This document shows positions 47,144-56,649 of a stretch of 64,000 nt of DNA, piece after piece. Position 1 is the first letter of the stretch. Every line of letters starts with the position of its first letter. Under the pieces are notes generated by a model that saw only the letters and a program-made list of their open reading frames with translations, did no database searches and was not told the origin of the DNA. Both the position numbers and the translations under genes were made by a program. The stretch comes from Rivularia sp. PCC 7116 (GTDB lineage Bacteria; Cyanobacteriota; Cyanobacteriia; Cyanobacteriales; Nostocaceae), in contig NC_019678.1 in NCBI RefSeq assembly GCF_000316665.1, forward strand, positions 5,208,001 to 5,272,000. Reading direction: 5' to 3'.

Positions 47144-47721
47144 ATTCTATGTTAAATATTTTAAGTGTTATCAGTATTTTTTCGTATTTTATAACAATAT
47201 ACTAGATAACTATGTATAGAAATCGTAAACTTTAAGAGTTGACAAAGCCATGAAAGTAGCATGTATTTATTGTTTCTTTGTATACAGAGCTACTTATTTA
47301 AAAATATAATGAAGAGTTATTGAAGAAGCTCGTAAAGTCCTTATATTTAATAAGGATTCGGAATAACAATTTAATACTAAAACTTACGCAACCGGCATAT
47401 TTTTCTCGTAGGGGAGGCAAAAGGGGGTGTAGATTTTCTTCCCCCCTTATTGCCGTTGCTAGTACACTGATTGATTTCTAACGCAATAATAAGGTTTTCC
47501 TGTCACGCACCAACCAGACATTGTGACAATTTAAACTATATGCGTATAAATATTGATTTGGCTGCTAAGCAAAGGGTTTTCGCAGGACATAAGCTATAGT
47601 CCTTATTTATACTTTTTACCTTCTGCCCTCTGCATTTTGTGTAAAGTTAGGAGAATAATTACTGCGAAGGAAGTTAATTTGATTGCAGATAAATTTTTTC
47701 TTTCCTTCGCTCCGGTTATTG
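47144..47721. other. Intergenic region with decayed MITE-like sequence
   Basis: 578 bp. It includes the element at 47381-47530 and a CTTCTGCCCTCTGC low-complexity stretch. An ORF at 47553-47801 extends into the next gene and is not credible. Confidence 0.5.
47381..47530. mobile_element. Degenerate copy of the CTTACGCAACCG MITE-like family
   Basis: Left end AACTTACGCAACCG and an internal block TGTCACGCACCAACCAGA...TGTGACAATT match the element at 39181. The right terminal repeat is not intact. Contains a C-rich/G-rich hairpin (GGGGGTGTAG ... CCCCCC). Confidence 0.6.
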
Positions 47722-48771
47722 TTACCTTACTCTTCTCCAAGCACGCCAAGAAGTATAGCTCAGTAGAGAAGTACTACCACAAGCATAGACAGTACCGCTA
47801 GGTATGCCAGCAATCGCTAATGCCAGACTGCCAACCCATAATGTTAAAGAATAGATAAATAAAACTGTCAATCTATGAGATAAACCAGCTTCTAGCAACC
47901 TGTGATGTAAGTGAGTTTTATCTGCGAGAAAGGGTGATTTACCTTGTGAGATTCGCCCTAGAATGACTGTTGACATATCGACAATTGGCACTGCCAAGAT
48001 TAGATATGGTAGTAATACCGCAGTTACGGCGGGGATTTTTACCAAACCAATTACTCCAACGGATGCTAAAGTAAATCCGATGAAATAAGAACCTCCGTCT
48101 CCCATAAAAATTTGCGCGGGGTTGAAATTATAACGGAGAAATCCAAATGTAGCTCCTGAAAGAGCCGCAGCTATTAAAGCTGCACCGGGCTGCTGCATAA
48201 ACAAAGCGACAATCAACATTACCATCGCCGCAATTCCAGATACACCAGCAGCCAAACCGTCTAAACCATCAATCCAATTAATTGCATTCACCATACCAAC
48301 CAACCAAATAATAGTGATTGGTAAACTTAGCCAACCGAGATGAATTAACCCCCCTGTAGGAATACTTAGAAAATCAATACTTACCCCCGCTTTCCACGCG
48401 CAAGCTGCTACCAAAGTTTGTATTAGCAAGCGTACTGAAGGTGACAAATTGAATAAATCATCAGCCAAACCAATTAAGAAAAAAGCTAATCCACCAAGAG
48501 TAACACCCCAGATTTGCCATTCTTTATCGGCTGGTAAAAATCCAAATCCACCCAACCACCAAACGACTAACAAAGAAATTATGGTACCTGCGAAAATAGA
48601 CACTCCTCCGAGACGCACCATTGGACGTTGATGAACTTTGCGATCGTCAGGTTTATCTAAACGTCCACTTTTTATACCAATATTTTTCACGTCGGGAGTA
48701 GTCCAGAGGACGACTACCGCAGCTAATAAGAAGGCTATCAGATGATAAATCTGAGCAGGCAGCATCTGCAT
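47722..48771 (-). CDS. WecA/TagO-type undecaprenyl-phosphate GlcNAc-1-phosphate transferase
   Basis: 349 residues with about 10-11 helices of the MraY/WecA superfamily. Catalytic loops: GLADDLFNLSP (Asp-Asp), NWIDGLDGLAAG, FMGDGGSYFIGF and DKTHLHHRLLEAG (HLHH, which separates WecA-like from MraY). It transfers GlcNAc-1-P or a similar sugar-phosphate to undecaprenyl phosphate and thus starts the lipid-linked glycan. It would feed the WecG-like enzyme at 39653 and the Wzx/Wzy system. N-terminal MQMLPAQIYHLIAFLL is the first helix. Confidence 0.92.
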   Translation of the reverse strand: MQMLPAQIYHLIAFLLAAVVVLWTTPDVKNIGIKSGRLDKPDDRKVHQRPMVRLGGVSIFAGTIISLLVVWWLGGFGFLPADKEWQIWGVTLGGLAFFLIGLADDLFNLSPSVRLLIQTLVAACAWKAGVSIDFLSIPTGGLIHLGWLSLPITIIWLVGMVNAINWIDGLDGLAAGVSGIAAMVMLIVALFMQQPGAALIAAALSGATFGFLRYNFNPAQIFMGDGGSYFIGFTLASVGVIGLVKIPAVTAVLLPYLILAVPIVDMSTVILGRISQGKSPFLADKTHLHHRLLEAGLSHRLTVLFIYSLTLWVGSLALAIAGIPSGTVYACGSTSLLSYTSWRAWRRVR

Positions 48772-49131
48772 AAATAAATCGCTTGTTTACTATACGAGAC
48801 AAATAGAGAAATTGTATGGAATTGAAAATAGATTGTGTTGTTCTATTACTACTAAGATTCAGATACTTGTCAGCATAAGAATGATACATTTTTAGACACA
48901 TATAGGATTTTAAAAAATAATCATGAAATGAGTACAGAGTATTTTCCACATTTAGAAGTAAGTGATTATGCTGAATCTCAACAATGTGGAATGGAAAATA
49001 AAAAAACCCCCTTAATAAAGGAGGAATTAGTTGAATATTTAAAAAATAGCCGCTTTGAGTTGTGTAAATACTGCTTTGAGCTTTCTATTACTCCACTCTA
49101 TAAGTTATGAGGGGTAATTGATTTATGACTT
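48772..49131. other. Intergenic region glyA - wecA-like gene
   Basis: 360 bp containing the glyA terminator (48997-49024) and the promoter region of the WecA-like gene. A 60-codon ORF at 48928-49110 crosses the terminator and is not credible. Confidence 0.6.
48997..49024 (-). terminator. Rho-independent terminator of glyA
   Basis: Minus-strand reading: CCTCCTT, TATT loop, AAGGGGG, then a run of T residues. A seven-pair stem with one G-U, about 110 bases after the glyA stop. Confidence 0.8.
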
Positions 49132-50415
49132 TTACGCCAAAGCTGGAACGGGAACCCCAATATGTTCGTACAAGGGGAAACTCTTACATAGAGCCGCTAC
49201 ACGTCGGCGACAATCTTCGGCAACACTATCCGAATCTGGGTTTAACAAACGGTCGGCAATTATATTACCAATTTCCGTAAATTCTGCTACACCCATACCC
49301 CGCGTTGTCATTGCTGGAGAACCTAATCTCAAACCGCTGGTCACAAAAGGTGATTCTGGGTCAAAAGGTACTGTATTTTTGTTAGCAGTAATGTTTACAC
49401 CGCTGACTAATTTGTCTGCTTGCTTACCTGTCATGCCGATACACCGTAAATCTACGAGCATCAAATGGTTCTCTGTGCCGTTAGAGACAATTTTCAAATC
49501 TCTACTTTGCAGTTGATTGGCCAAAGTACGAGCATTTTCAATCACAGCAGCAGAATAATCTTTGAATTCTGGCTTTAAAGCTTCCCCAAACGCTACTGCT
49601 TTACCAGCAATAACATGCTCTAATGGTCCGCCTTGGGTACCGGGGAAGACTGACTTATCAAACTTTTTACCCATGTCAGCATCGCGAGTCAAGATTAAGC
49701 CACCTCTAGGACCGCGTAAAGTTTTATGGGTCGTTGTGGTCACGACATCGCAATAAGGTACTGGATTTGGATGAAGTCCAGCAGCAACCAAACCTGCTAT
49801 ATGAGCTATATCCGCTAATAAATAAGCACCCACTTCATCAGCGATACTACGGAACTTTTCAAAATCAATTACGCGAGGATAAGCTGAATATCCACAAATC
49901 AAGAGCTTTGGACGCTCCCTTAGCGCCAGCTCGCGGATTTGTTCGTAGTCCAACTGTTCTGTTTCCGGATTAACGCCGTAATGACAAACTTCAAACCACT
50001 TACCCGAAACATTTACCGGCGAACCGTGGGTAAGGTGTCCCCCGTGAGACAAATCCATTCCCATAATTTTGTCACCGGGTTCTAACAAGGTTAGGAATAC
50101 CGCAAAATTTGCTTGCGCTCCGGAATGAGGCTGAACGTTAGCACTAGCGGCACCAAATAGCTGCTTAGCACGATCGATAGCTATTTGCTCAATTTTGTCG
50201 ATTACTTCACAACCGCCATAATAACGCTTGCCTGGTAATCCCTCAGCGTATTTATTCGTCAGCACCGAACCCTGAGCAGCCAGTACGGCAGCAGAAGTAA
50301 AGTTTTCTGAAGCAATCAACTCTAAATGGTCTTGTTGACGCTTTAGTTCGTCATTGATTAACTCCGCCACTGTAGGGTCAGTATTTGCAAGAAAATCTGA
50401 ATTAGTTTTAGTCAC
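49132..50415 (-). CDS. glyA: Serine hydroxymethyltransferase
   Basis: PLP enzyme interconverting serine and glycine with tetrahydrofolate, the main one-carbon source. 427 residues. Conserved features: [36 protein letters not shown], the PLP lysine in [15 protein letters not shown], and the [20 protein letters not shown] active-site region. The ATG at 50415 gives [20 protein letters not shown]. Monocistronic, with terminator downstream. Confidence 0.97.
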   Translation of the reverse strand: MTKTNSDFLANTDPTVAELINDELKRQQDHLELIASENFTSAAVLAAQGSVLTNKYAEGLPGKRYYGGCEVIDKIEQIAIDRAKQLFGAASANVQPHSGAQANFAVFLTLLEPGDKIMGMDLSHGGHLTHGSPVNVSGKWFEVCHYGVNPETEQLDYEQIRELALRERPKLLICGYSAYPRVIDFEKFRSIADEVGAYLLADIAHIAGLVAAGLHPNPVPYCDVVTTTTHKTLRGPRGGLILTRDADMGKKFDKSVFPGTQGGPLEHVIAGKAVAFGEALKPEFKDYSAAVIENARTLANQLQSRDLKIVSNGTENHLMLVDLRCIGMTGKQADKLVSGVNITANKNTVPFDPESPFVTSGLRLGSPAMTTRGMGVAEFTEIGNIIADRLLNPDSDSVAEDCRRRVAALCKSFPLYEHIGVPVPALA

Positions 50416-50994
50416 TGTAAATAATCTATCCCGTGAAAACTTGTGCTATCGCACAGAAGAAAATTTTATCTCTTTTCCAGTTAATAGTTTAAAGGGAGAT
50501 CCAAAAAATAAAATATTCAGCTTTATCAAATACATTTCACACAAACAAACCAGTGATAGGTGTTTTTTCTGGAAGGCGAAACCCGAAGCTGGATCTTTTA
50601 GTACTTCTAAGTGCCGTACTCTGCGAACAGTTTATTAGTTATTGACCAGTTCTGAAGTAAAAATTGTAAAATATATGCCAATCCCTAGTTAACTCCAAGC
50701 TATTCAAGAAGTCTGTATCAGAACTGGAGCGATACATTTAGCAGGGAAACAAATTTCGCGTATTACTTTTTACTAAAAATCTGCAATAATTTTATCCTTA
50801 ACCGATAAAATTAAATTAAAATTTTAATCTAAAAAATGTATTGATTGACATCAATCTTCCAGCGCTCGCCGGAGATGGGAAAAAATCGGAACAGCTAGGT
50901 ATTCTTTATACCAGTTTAAAAATTAAACCTTTATGAAATTTTTGTTCTCAATCAAAATTAGGTAAAAATTCAAACAATATTAAGTGGAGTCGTA
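50416..50994. other. Divergent intergenic region glyA / four-Cys protein
   Basis: 579 bp, AT-rich. An ORF at 50354-50638 overlaps the glyA start antisense and has no protein-like character. A GC-richer patch (TCCAGCGCTCGCCGGAGATGGG, near 50860) stands out but is unassigned. Confidence 0.5.
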
Positions 50995-51192
50995 ATGTTA
51001 GTAATTTTAATAAAAGAACAGTTAATAGCTCCTCAAAACGTTTGCCAATCTTGTGTTCTTGCCGATAAAAGCGGGCAACCCCGCTGGTACGACGGTAAAT
51101 TAGGTTGCGGACAAGCAATTAACAATATTGGTGAAAAAGAACCGAATTGGCATGAGTGTATCATGGGCTTTCGTATTGCCAATATAGAGTAA
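50995..51192 (+). CDS. Conserved small four-cysteine protein
   Basis: 65 residues. Cysteines at 17, 20, 38 and 55 (VCQSCVLADKSGQPRW ... KLGCGQAINN ... WHECIMGF) plus His53 could bind zinc or an Fe-S cluster. A GGAG lies just before the ATG. Codon use is like its neighbours. I cannot name a family; such short cysteine proteins are conserved in filamentous cyanobacteria as far as I recall. It lies 79 bases before the Tic20-like gene on the same strand and might be co-transcribed. Confidence 0.72.
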   Translation: MLVILIKEQLIAPQNVCQSCVLADKSGQPRWYDGKLGCGQAINNIGEKEPNWHECIMGFRIANIE

Positions 51193-51271
51193 CGCAGTTG
51201 AGACGACAACTAGGTAACTGCGTTATTCTAGGTTCATACGGTCAGTAAAATAAGACATAGGAGAACGCAGA

Positions 51272-51748
51272 ATGACTTGGCGCGGAACTACAACTGTTAA
51301 AGATAGAATTTTCGCGAGCCTACCTTATTTGCTTCCCTTGGTTGAAGGGTTAGCTTTTGGTAGCTTCTTGCTAAACCAGTTTCCAGCCTTAAGAGTAATT
51401 TTCATTCCAATTTTGCCTGTCATCGCAATTTATAATGGTATTCCTTTTGCTGGATTGATCGTTTTCTTTGCTTTGTTTATGTTGGTAGTGCGAAATGAGA
51501 AAATTGCTCATTTTATTCGCTTCAATACAATGCAGGCTATACTTTTGGATATTGTTTTAGTTTTATCCGGTCTTGTAGTACGTGCTTTAAGTCCAGTTCC
51601 AGGCGCTAACTTTGCCATCGAAACTTTAGCTAATACTATTTTTATTGGTTTGATAGTAGCTGTTGTATATTCTGTAGCTCAAACTATCATGGGTCGTTAT
51701 GCAGAAATTCCCGCAATTTCTGATGCGGTTTACATGCAGGTACGTTAA
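51272..51748 (+). CDS. Tic20-family membrane protein
   Basis: 158 residues, four transmembrane helices. KDRIFASLPYLLPLVEGLAFG and VRNEKIAHFIRFNTMQAILLDI are the hallmark segments of the cyanobacterial/chloroplast Tic20 family. The chloroplast relative is a component of the inner-envelope import channel; the role in cyanobacteria is unresolved. A Shine-Dalgarno GGAG lies 8 bases before the ATG. Confidence 0.92.
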   Translation: MTWRGTTTVKDRIFASLPYLLPLVEGLAFGSFLLNQFPALRVIFIPILPVIAIYNGIPFAGLIVFFALFMLVVRNEKIAHFIRFNTMQAILLDIVLVLSGLVVRALSPVPGANFAIETLANTIFIGLIVAVVYSVAQTIMGRYAEIPAISDAVYMQVR

Positions 51749-51804
51749 GGCAGTAAGTACATAAATTCAATGTGCGCTCTTGGTATCCCGTTTGCTGTAT
51801 ATTT

Positions 51805-52581
51805 TTATTTACTTGCCGCGACAGTATTTTCTAAACGACCGATACCTTCTATCTCAACCCTGATGCGATCGCCACAATTCAAGGGGCCGACTCCTAATGG
51901 GGTACCTGTTAATATTACGTCTCCCGGCAGTAGCGTCATTACCTGACTTATGTAAGACACTACAGTTTCGGGAGAAAAAACCATTTGGTCGATACAAGCA
52001 GATTGAACGGGAGTCGCATCATCATTCAAAAAAGTTTGCAGTCTAGCACCTGGGCTTATTTCCCTAACAATCCACGGACCTAAAGGACAAAAAGTATCAA
52101 AACCTTTAGCACGAGTCCATTGCCTATCACGTTTTTGTAAATCTCTTGCTGTCACATCATTGGCAATGGTATAGCCCCAAATTTTGTTTTGAGCCGAAAC
52201 GGGTGTACATTTAGTTGCTGATTCGCCAATAATTAAAGCTAATTCTCCTTCATAATCTACATGCTGTGTAACTTGCGGGTACTGAATTTCGGTCTCGCAA
52301 GGAATAACACAAGTAGGTGGTTTGAGAAAAATTAGAGGTTCTTCTGGAACTTTACTACCCATTTCGGCGGCATGTTCCGCATAATTTTTTCCCACCGCAA
52401 TAATTTTGGAAGGAGAACAAGGAGCTAAAATTTGGTAACTGTCTGGTTGCAGTATTAAATCCGTGGGTTGCCCTTGCAGCCAAGGAGGAGCATCAAGTAC
52501 TTGCACGTTCAGATCGAGATGTAGCAAACCATAGTAGATAACCCCTTCAGTATTTTGAACTCGCACGTAGCGCTGAGCCAT
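51805..52581 (-). CDS. Fumarylacetoacetate hydrolase (FAH) family protein
   Basis: 258 residues. A short N-terminal domain leads into the FAH fold: IIAVGKNYAEHAAEMGSKVPEEPLIFLKPPT, metal ligands in HVDYEGELALIIGES (ExE and downstream Asp in GYTIANDVTARDLQKRDRQWTRAKGFDTFCPLGPWI), and GDVILTGTPLGVGPL. Members are acylpyruvases, oxaloacetate decarboxylases/tautomerases or hydratases; the exact reaction is not readable. Cytosolic, Mg-dependent. Confidence 0.9.
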   Translation of the reverse strand: MAQRYVRVQNTEGVIYYGLLHLDLNVQVLDAPPWLQGQPTDLILQPDSYQILAPCSPSKIIAVGKNYAEHAAEMGSKVPEEPLIFLKPPTCVIPCETEIQYPQVTQHVDYEGELALIIGESATKCTPVSAQNKIWGYTIANDVTARDLQKRDRQWTRAKGFDTFCPLGPWIVREISPGARLQTFLNDDATPVQSACIDQMVFSPETVVSYISQVMTLLPGDVILTGTPLGVGPLNCGDRIRVEIEGIGRLENTVAASK

Positions 52582-53208
52582 AAGCTTGATTTCTTCCTCT
52601 TGAATATTTTTTAAGTAAGTAAGATTGATTGTTTACACAAAAAGAATTGGTGTCTATGCCTATTTCAGTTGAAATAGTTCAACTAATTATCTGGCATATG
52701 TGTGTAATCTTTAACCCGTAGAACAATAGCATAAGCTAGCTTGCTTTTTCATTACTGATTTTTCGGAATAAATCGTTTGATAAGTATTGAGAAGTTAAAT
52801 ATTTGAACTACACCCGAAAACCTCTTTGGTAGATTTATCAAGGGCTTGACGTTTTTGGTGGCTGCATCATGAAATTCGATGTTATGGATCGAATAGAGCT
52901 TTCCTGTTAACGACTGCGGACATAGGGAGAACCAAGAAATAAAATGTCCCACCGTTTAATAAATATTGCGGACAAAACCTTATATACGGGGGTATCGCCC
53001 TATCAGAAGACACCGGTAGTGGGATATTTTACGATCTGTAAGTGTCATAAAGCAGATTTTCAAAGTTTCGTCAATTAAAATCAAAAACTGGTAAGATTAT
53101 AATTCCTTGCTGCTAGAAATGTTCGCTTGCTTGAGTATTGCATTTTGAAGTTTACTCAATAGGTTTCTTGACACTAGCAGCCAAATGTCCAAAAGGAGAT
53201 TAATACTA
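52582..53208. other. Divergent intergenic region FAH-family / rpsF
   Basis: 627 bp. A TATAAT at 53098-53103 is a plausible rpsF -10 box. The region 52980-53040 is comparatively GC-rich (ACGGGGGTATCGCCCTATC) and might encode a small structured RNA, but nothing was identified. An ORF on the minus strand at 52752-52952 has no recognisable character. Confidence 0.5.
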
Positions 53209-53556
53209 ATGGCTACAAATTATGAAACAATGTATATTTTGCGCCCAGACTTAATAGATGAGCAAGTGGAGCAAAATATTTCTAAGTATGAAAACTTAAT
53301 TAAAGAAAATGGCGCTGAAAATATCCAAATTCAAAATCGTGGCAAGCGTCGTCTAGCTTATGAGATTAATAGACATCGGGATGGTGTCTACGTCCAAATG
53401 AACTACACCGCTCCTGGTAGCACTATTGCTCTAATGGAACGTGCTATGCGTTTGAGTGAAGAAGTAATTCGTTATCTAACCATCAAGCAAGATTTAGAAG
53501 AACAACAAACACCAACCGAAGAAGTATCTGCTACGGCAATGGCTCAAGAAAGATAA
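53209..53556 (+). CDS. rpsF: 30S ribosomal protein S6
   Basis: 115 residues from the ATG at 53209, which AAAAGGAG (53191-53198) precedes. An ATG at 53185 is in frame but includes the Shine-Dalgarno sequence in the coding part. [20 protein letters not shown] and [25 protein letters not shown] are typical. The C-terminal tail ([19 protein letters not shown]) is a normal extension. No rpsR or rplI follows; S6 stands alone, as is common in cyanobacteria. Confidence 0.96.
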   Translation: MATNYETMYILRPDLIDEQVEQNISKYENLIKENGAENIQIQNRGKRRLAYEINRHRDGVYVQMNYTAPGSTIALMERAMRLSEEVIRYLTIKQDLEEQQTPTEEVSATAMAQER

Positions 53557-53624
53557 TGTTCTTTACATAAGAGCTTTGCTACGAGATTAGACCATGGGTA
53601 AGTTATCTCTTACACTGTTATAAG

Positions 53625-53699
53625 AAACCGGGAGTATGTGGTTTTCAAGTAAAAACGGAAAATCAATTCTATATTTACTTGCCACAGCCCCGGTTTTTT
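53625..53699 (+). terminator. Long bipartite terminator downstream of rpsF
   Basis: AAACCGGG (53625-53632) pairs CCCGGTTT (53689-53696), inner TGTGG/CCACA, and apical CAAGTAAA (53646-53653)/TTTACTTG (53674-53681), followed by TTTTTT. An unusually extended stem of about 20 pairs. Confidence 0.85.
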
Positions 53700-53853
53700 G
53701 AATTTGTTAAGAAATTAGCGTGAATCAAAATTTAATCTTTAAGAAAGTAAAATAAATATACCTCTTTCCCCTTGCCATCACCGCTAGGAATGTTACATTA
53801 ACAAATACTTACCCTAACGTGGAAAAGATTTATTAAGTAAACTGTAAGACACT

Positions 53854-54411
53854 GTGAGCCAAACAGATAACTCCACCATACAAGCTCTTTCTACTGAAGT
53901 ATCGAAGTTGCGTCAAGAATTGCAGCTTCGAGATCAATTAGTCCAGCAGCTGTCCCAAGAACTGTTCCGACTGGTAAAGGGTAATAACAATTTTATGCCC
54001 CAGCCGGAAGTTTCCGAAAGGCATCAGAATGAGTTAAATACTTTGCGAGAACAATTGCAGGCAGTAGAAGAACAGGTAAGTTTTTACCAAGAGCAAATCA
54101 GCACTCGCGATGGCGAAATTTATCAGTTGCGTCAGTCCGTTCAGGAATTAACTGACCGTTCTAGAATGTTAGAACAAGTAGTACAAGAATTACCTCAAAT
54201 TTACCGTCATAAGTTCGAGGAACGAATGACTCCGGTAAGAGAAAAGGTAGCACTATTACAACAGGAGAACCGTCAATTACAAGCGGAATTGCAAAGTGTT
54301 AGTTACCGTTTAGCCTTAAAGTCTCGCACGGCTTCTCATAGCGGTATTGACTTACCTTCATTTCCTCCTTCTAACCCACCTGGCAATATTTCTCCTGTGC
54401 CCAATACTTAA
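53854..54411 (+). CDS. Coiled-coil protein of unknown function
   Basis: 185 residues with a GTG start (ACTGTGAGCC). Continuous heptad helix from about 8 to 155 (STEVSKLRQELQLRDQLVQQLSQ ... LLQQENRQLQAELQSVSYRLA), then a Pro/Ser-rich tail. No membrane segment or cysteines. Possibly a cytoskeletal or scaffold protein; there is nothing more specific to say. It lies after the rpsF terminator and is therefore a separate transcript. Confidence 0.78.
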   Translation: MSQTDNSTIQALSTEVSKLRQELQLRDQLVQQLSQELFRLVKGNNNFMPQPEVSERHQNELNTLREQLQAVEEQVSFYQEQISTRDGEIYQLRQSVQELTDRSRMLEQVVQELPQIYRHKFEERMTPVREKVALLQQENRQLQAELQSVSYRLALKSRTASHSGIDLPSFPPSNPPGNISPVPNT

Positions 54412-54932
54412 AGGCACCTAATTTATTACATTACGCTGTCTATATGGGTTAGATTTGGGTTTATCTTAAAAAACTACTTCGCTCAATTAACCTTTAAGAC
54501 CTTGTTTCTTAAATAGTTTAAGCATAATTATTGATTGATAAGCAATATTAGCAAAAAAAAAGGGTCATATAGAAAACCCCTTTAGCAATAAATAATAGGA
54601 ATATAAAAGCAAGAAAAAAGCAAAAGAGTAAAGAATTGTTTTGGGTAAATGATAGGAAGTTAGAAATTACCATTTTTACCTATAAAATTAATTCTTCCAT
54701 TGCTTGTTTCATTTCAAGCTAGCTTAAGTAACTCAGCACTCCTCACGAGCTAATCGATGAGTACATCAGGTTGAGAGTTGATAGTGAATTTGCATGGCGG
54801 TTGATAGAGGTAACGTAAAACTCAAAGCTTTGTCTTCTAACTGAAACCTTGATGTTGCTTTAGTGTTTGATTACTTACTGCAATTAACGTGCTTGCTTAA
54901 TACTTACCTTAATTAAACGGATGAAAACTAAT
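54412..54932. other. Intergenic region between convergent genes
   Basis: 521 bp. A minus-strand hairpin at 54559-54583 (AAAGGG/CCCTTT followed by a T run) is a likely terminator for the STAS gene. No coding signal. Confidence 0.5.
54559..54583 (-). terminator. Probable terminator of the STAS gene
   Basis: Minus strand: AAAGGG, 13-base loop, CCCTTT, continuing into TTTTTTT. It lies 350 bases after the stop, implying a long 3' untranslated stretch. Confidence 0.55.
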
Positions 54933-55286
54933 TTAGCTTGCTACAACTAAACTTTTGTCTTCTATGATGTTAAGAACATCTTCGTAAGTATTGAAAATAT
55001 CAAAAACAGAGTCTAAATGAGTCAGTTCTAAAACTAAGCGAACTGCTGCAGTCACGTTGCAAATAACTAAATGGCAATTGTGCTGACGCGCTGTTTTTAG
55101 TCCCTTAACTAAACTAACTAAACCAGAACTGTCCATAAAATCAACTTTAACCAAATCTATAACCCAGATTTGCCCAGGAGCAGGTACAACCGCAGCAATC
55201 TTTTGGCTCAAAGCATTTCCACCCTGTAAGTCCATGCGTCCTTCGGGCTTGAACAAAGTAACTTGACGTTCTAATGTGAAAGTCAT
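54933..55286 (-). CDS. STAS-domain anti-sigma-factor antagonist-like protein
   Basis: 117 residues from the ATG at 55286 (MTFTLERQVTLFKPEG). An earlier in-frame ATG (55337) would add a non-conserved hydrophobic stretch. The SpoIIAA fold is indicated by VIDLVKVDFMDSSGLVSLVKGL, with Ser53/Ser54 as the phosphorylation site, and HLDSVFDIFNTYEDVLNII at the end. Such proteins are controlled by an RsbW/SpoIIAB-type kinase and a PP2C phosphatase, neither of which is near. Could belong to a SigF-type or chemotaxis-like partner-switch. Confidence 0.88.
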   Translation of the reverse strand: MTFTLERQVTLFKPEGRMDLQGGNALSQKIAAVVPAPGQIWVIDLVKVDFMDSSGLVSLVKGLKTARQHNCHLVICNVTAAVRLVLELTHLDSVFDIFNTYEDVLNIIEDKSLVVAS

Positions 55287-55894
55287 AAATTTAATTGGAT
55301 AGTTGAAATACTCAAGAAAAACAAAAAACAGACACAAATACCACTACCTTCTCAACTGAAAAACCACCATTTTTACCTGTTTTTTTAATCAAGTATTAAA
55401 GCAGTACAATTGAGACAAATTCAGTCAGTATTTATGCCGTATAATTTGTCTAAACAATTTTCAGTATAGGCATAAGCGATTTGGTTTTTCCGTAGCAACC
55501 GATTCTTTTACTGAATTTTTATAATTCTCTGAGAGTTTTATGAATTTTTCATAAAATTACTATTATAGATGCTAGTAATTGTAAGGCTGTGGTAAATATG
55601 TGTATCTTCAAAAAGTGATGTTTAATACAATTATATTAAAAGTACAAAACTCTTATTTATTAAAACCATTATAATTAATATACTACAGGGTAAGCTAACT
55701 AAATAACCGAATGTAATTTTACTAATACGAGTAGTATGTTTATTTACTATCTGCTACGAGTTTAAATTTTTCAAAAAATATTCTGATTTAAATAGATATT
55801 TGTGAAAGTAAATAACCGCCAACTTCATTGACACCTTGTGTCCACAAGAGTCAATATGTAGAAATGTAAAATTATATAAATAGGTTGGGGCTGG
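55287..55894. other. Divergent intergenic region STAS / DedA
   Basis: 608 bp, very AT-rich; presumably both promoters. Nothing else recognised. Confidence 0.5.
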
Positions 55895-56527
55895 ATGTCT
55901 CTCGATTTCATATCACTAGAGAATATTCAGGAAATTGCTCATCAATACGGCTACTGGGCGATTTTTGTAGGGATTTTATTGGAAAACTTAGGCATCCCGC
56001 TTCCAGGGGAAACTGTAACTTTGGTAGGTGGCTTTTTAGCTGGTAATGATGAACTCAACTACTGGTTGGTTGTAGGAGACGCAGCAACGGGTGCAGCGAT
56101 TGGCGGAACTTGCGGCTATTGGATTGGTAGAATTGGGGGTTGGTCATTATTAATGCGTTTGGCAAGCCTATTAAGGATTTCCGAAGTCAAAGTTTTAGAT
56201 ATAAAAGAAAAATTTAGTGATAACGCTGCCAAAGCCGTATTCTTTGGTAGATTTTTTGCTTTATTAAGAATTTTTGCTGCACCGTTAGCTGGTATAGCGG
56301 GAATGCCTTTTGCTAAATTCTTGTTATATAACCTTTTAGGTGCTGGCGCTTGGGCTAGCGCGATGGTTTCTTTAGCTTTCTTTGCTGGTAAGGTGGTTTC
56401 TTTAGAACAGTTGGTGCAGTGGGTAGGTCAATTTGCTATTTTGGCATTATTGATTTTGGTTGCATTAATCGCCGTACCTTTATGGTTGGAATCTCGTCAG
56501 GTTGAGGAGATAACGACTGAGGAATAG
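55895..56527 (+). CDS. DedA-family membrane protein
   Basis: 210 residues with 5-6 hydrophobic segments. GYWAIFVGILLENLGIPLPGETVTLVGGFLAG and FFGRFFALLRIFAAPLAGIAGMPFAKFLLYN are the two family signatures (E/G and FxRxxxxxR). DedA proteins act in membrane lipid/undecaprenyl-phosphate recycling and proton-motive-force homeostasis in other bacteria. Single gene, with a bidirectional terminator toward argG. Confidence 0.93.
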   Translation: MSLDFISLENIQEIAHQYGYWAIFVGILLENLGIPLPGETVTLVGGFLAGNDELNYWLVVGDAATGAAIGGTCGYWIGRIGGWSLLMRLASLLRISEVKVLDIKEKFSDNAAKAVFFGRFFALLRIFAAPLAGIAGMPFAKFLLYNLLGAGAWASAMVSLAFFAGKVVSLEQLVQWVGQFAILALLILVALIAVPLWLESRQVEEITTEE

Positions 56528-56558
56528 GGAATAGGGCTTAGGGCATTGGGCATTGGAA
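56528..56558. repeat. STRR-type GGGCATT/TAGGGAA heptamers
   Basis: Short tandem of AATAGGG/GGGCATT units just after the DedA stop. Confidence 0.55.
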
Positions 56559-56575
56559 GCGGATAATAAAAATGT

Positions 56576-56612
56576 AAAACCTCTCCTATGAAAAAGAGAG
56601 GTTTTATTTTTC
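56576..56612. terminator. Bidirectional terminator between DedA and argG
   Basis: AAAACCTCTC / GAGAGGTTTT with a 10-base loop, followed by ATTTTT on the plus strand; preceded by A-rich sequence that provides a T run on the minus strand. Confidence 0.88.
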
Positions 56613-56649
56613 GTAGTTGGGAGTTTTTTAACTAAGAAGCAGCGCCATA

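Noticed and set aside
47553-47801. 82-codon ORF
   Set aside because: Starts in low-complexity CTTCTGCC sequence and ends antisense in the WecA-like gene.
48928-49110. 60-codon plus-strand ORF
   Set aside because: It runs through the glyA terminator hairpin and its A/T run; composition is not protein-like.
50354-50638. 94-codon ORF overlapping the glyA start antisense
   Set aside because: No ribosome-binding site or protein-like pattern; most of it lies in spacer.
52752-52952. 66-codon minus-strand ORF in the rpsF upstream region
   Set aside because: No recognisable family, no clear ribosome-binding site; kept only as part of an unexplained spacer.
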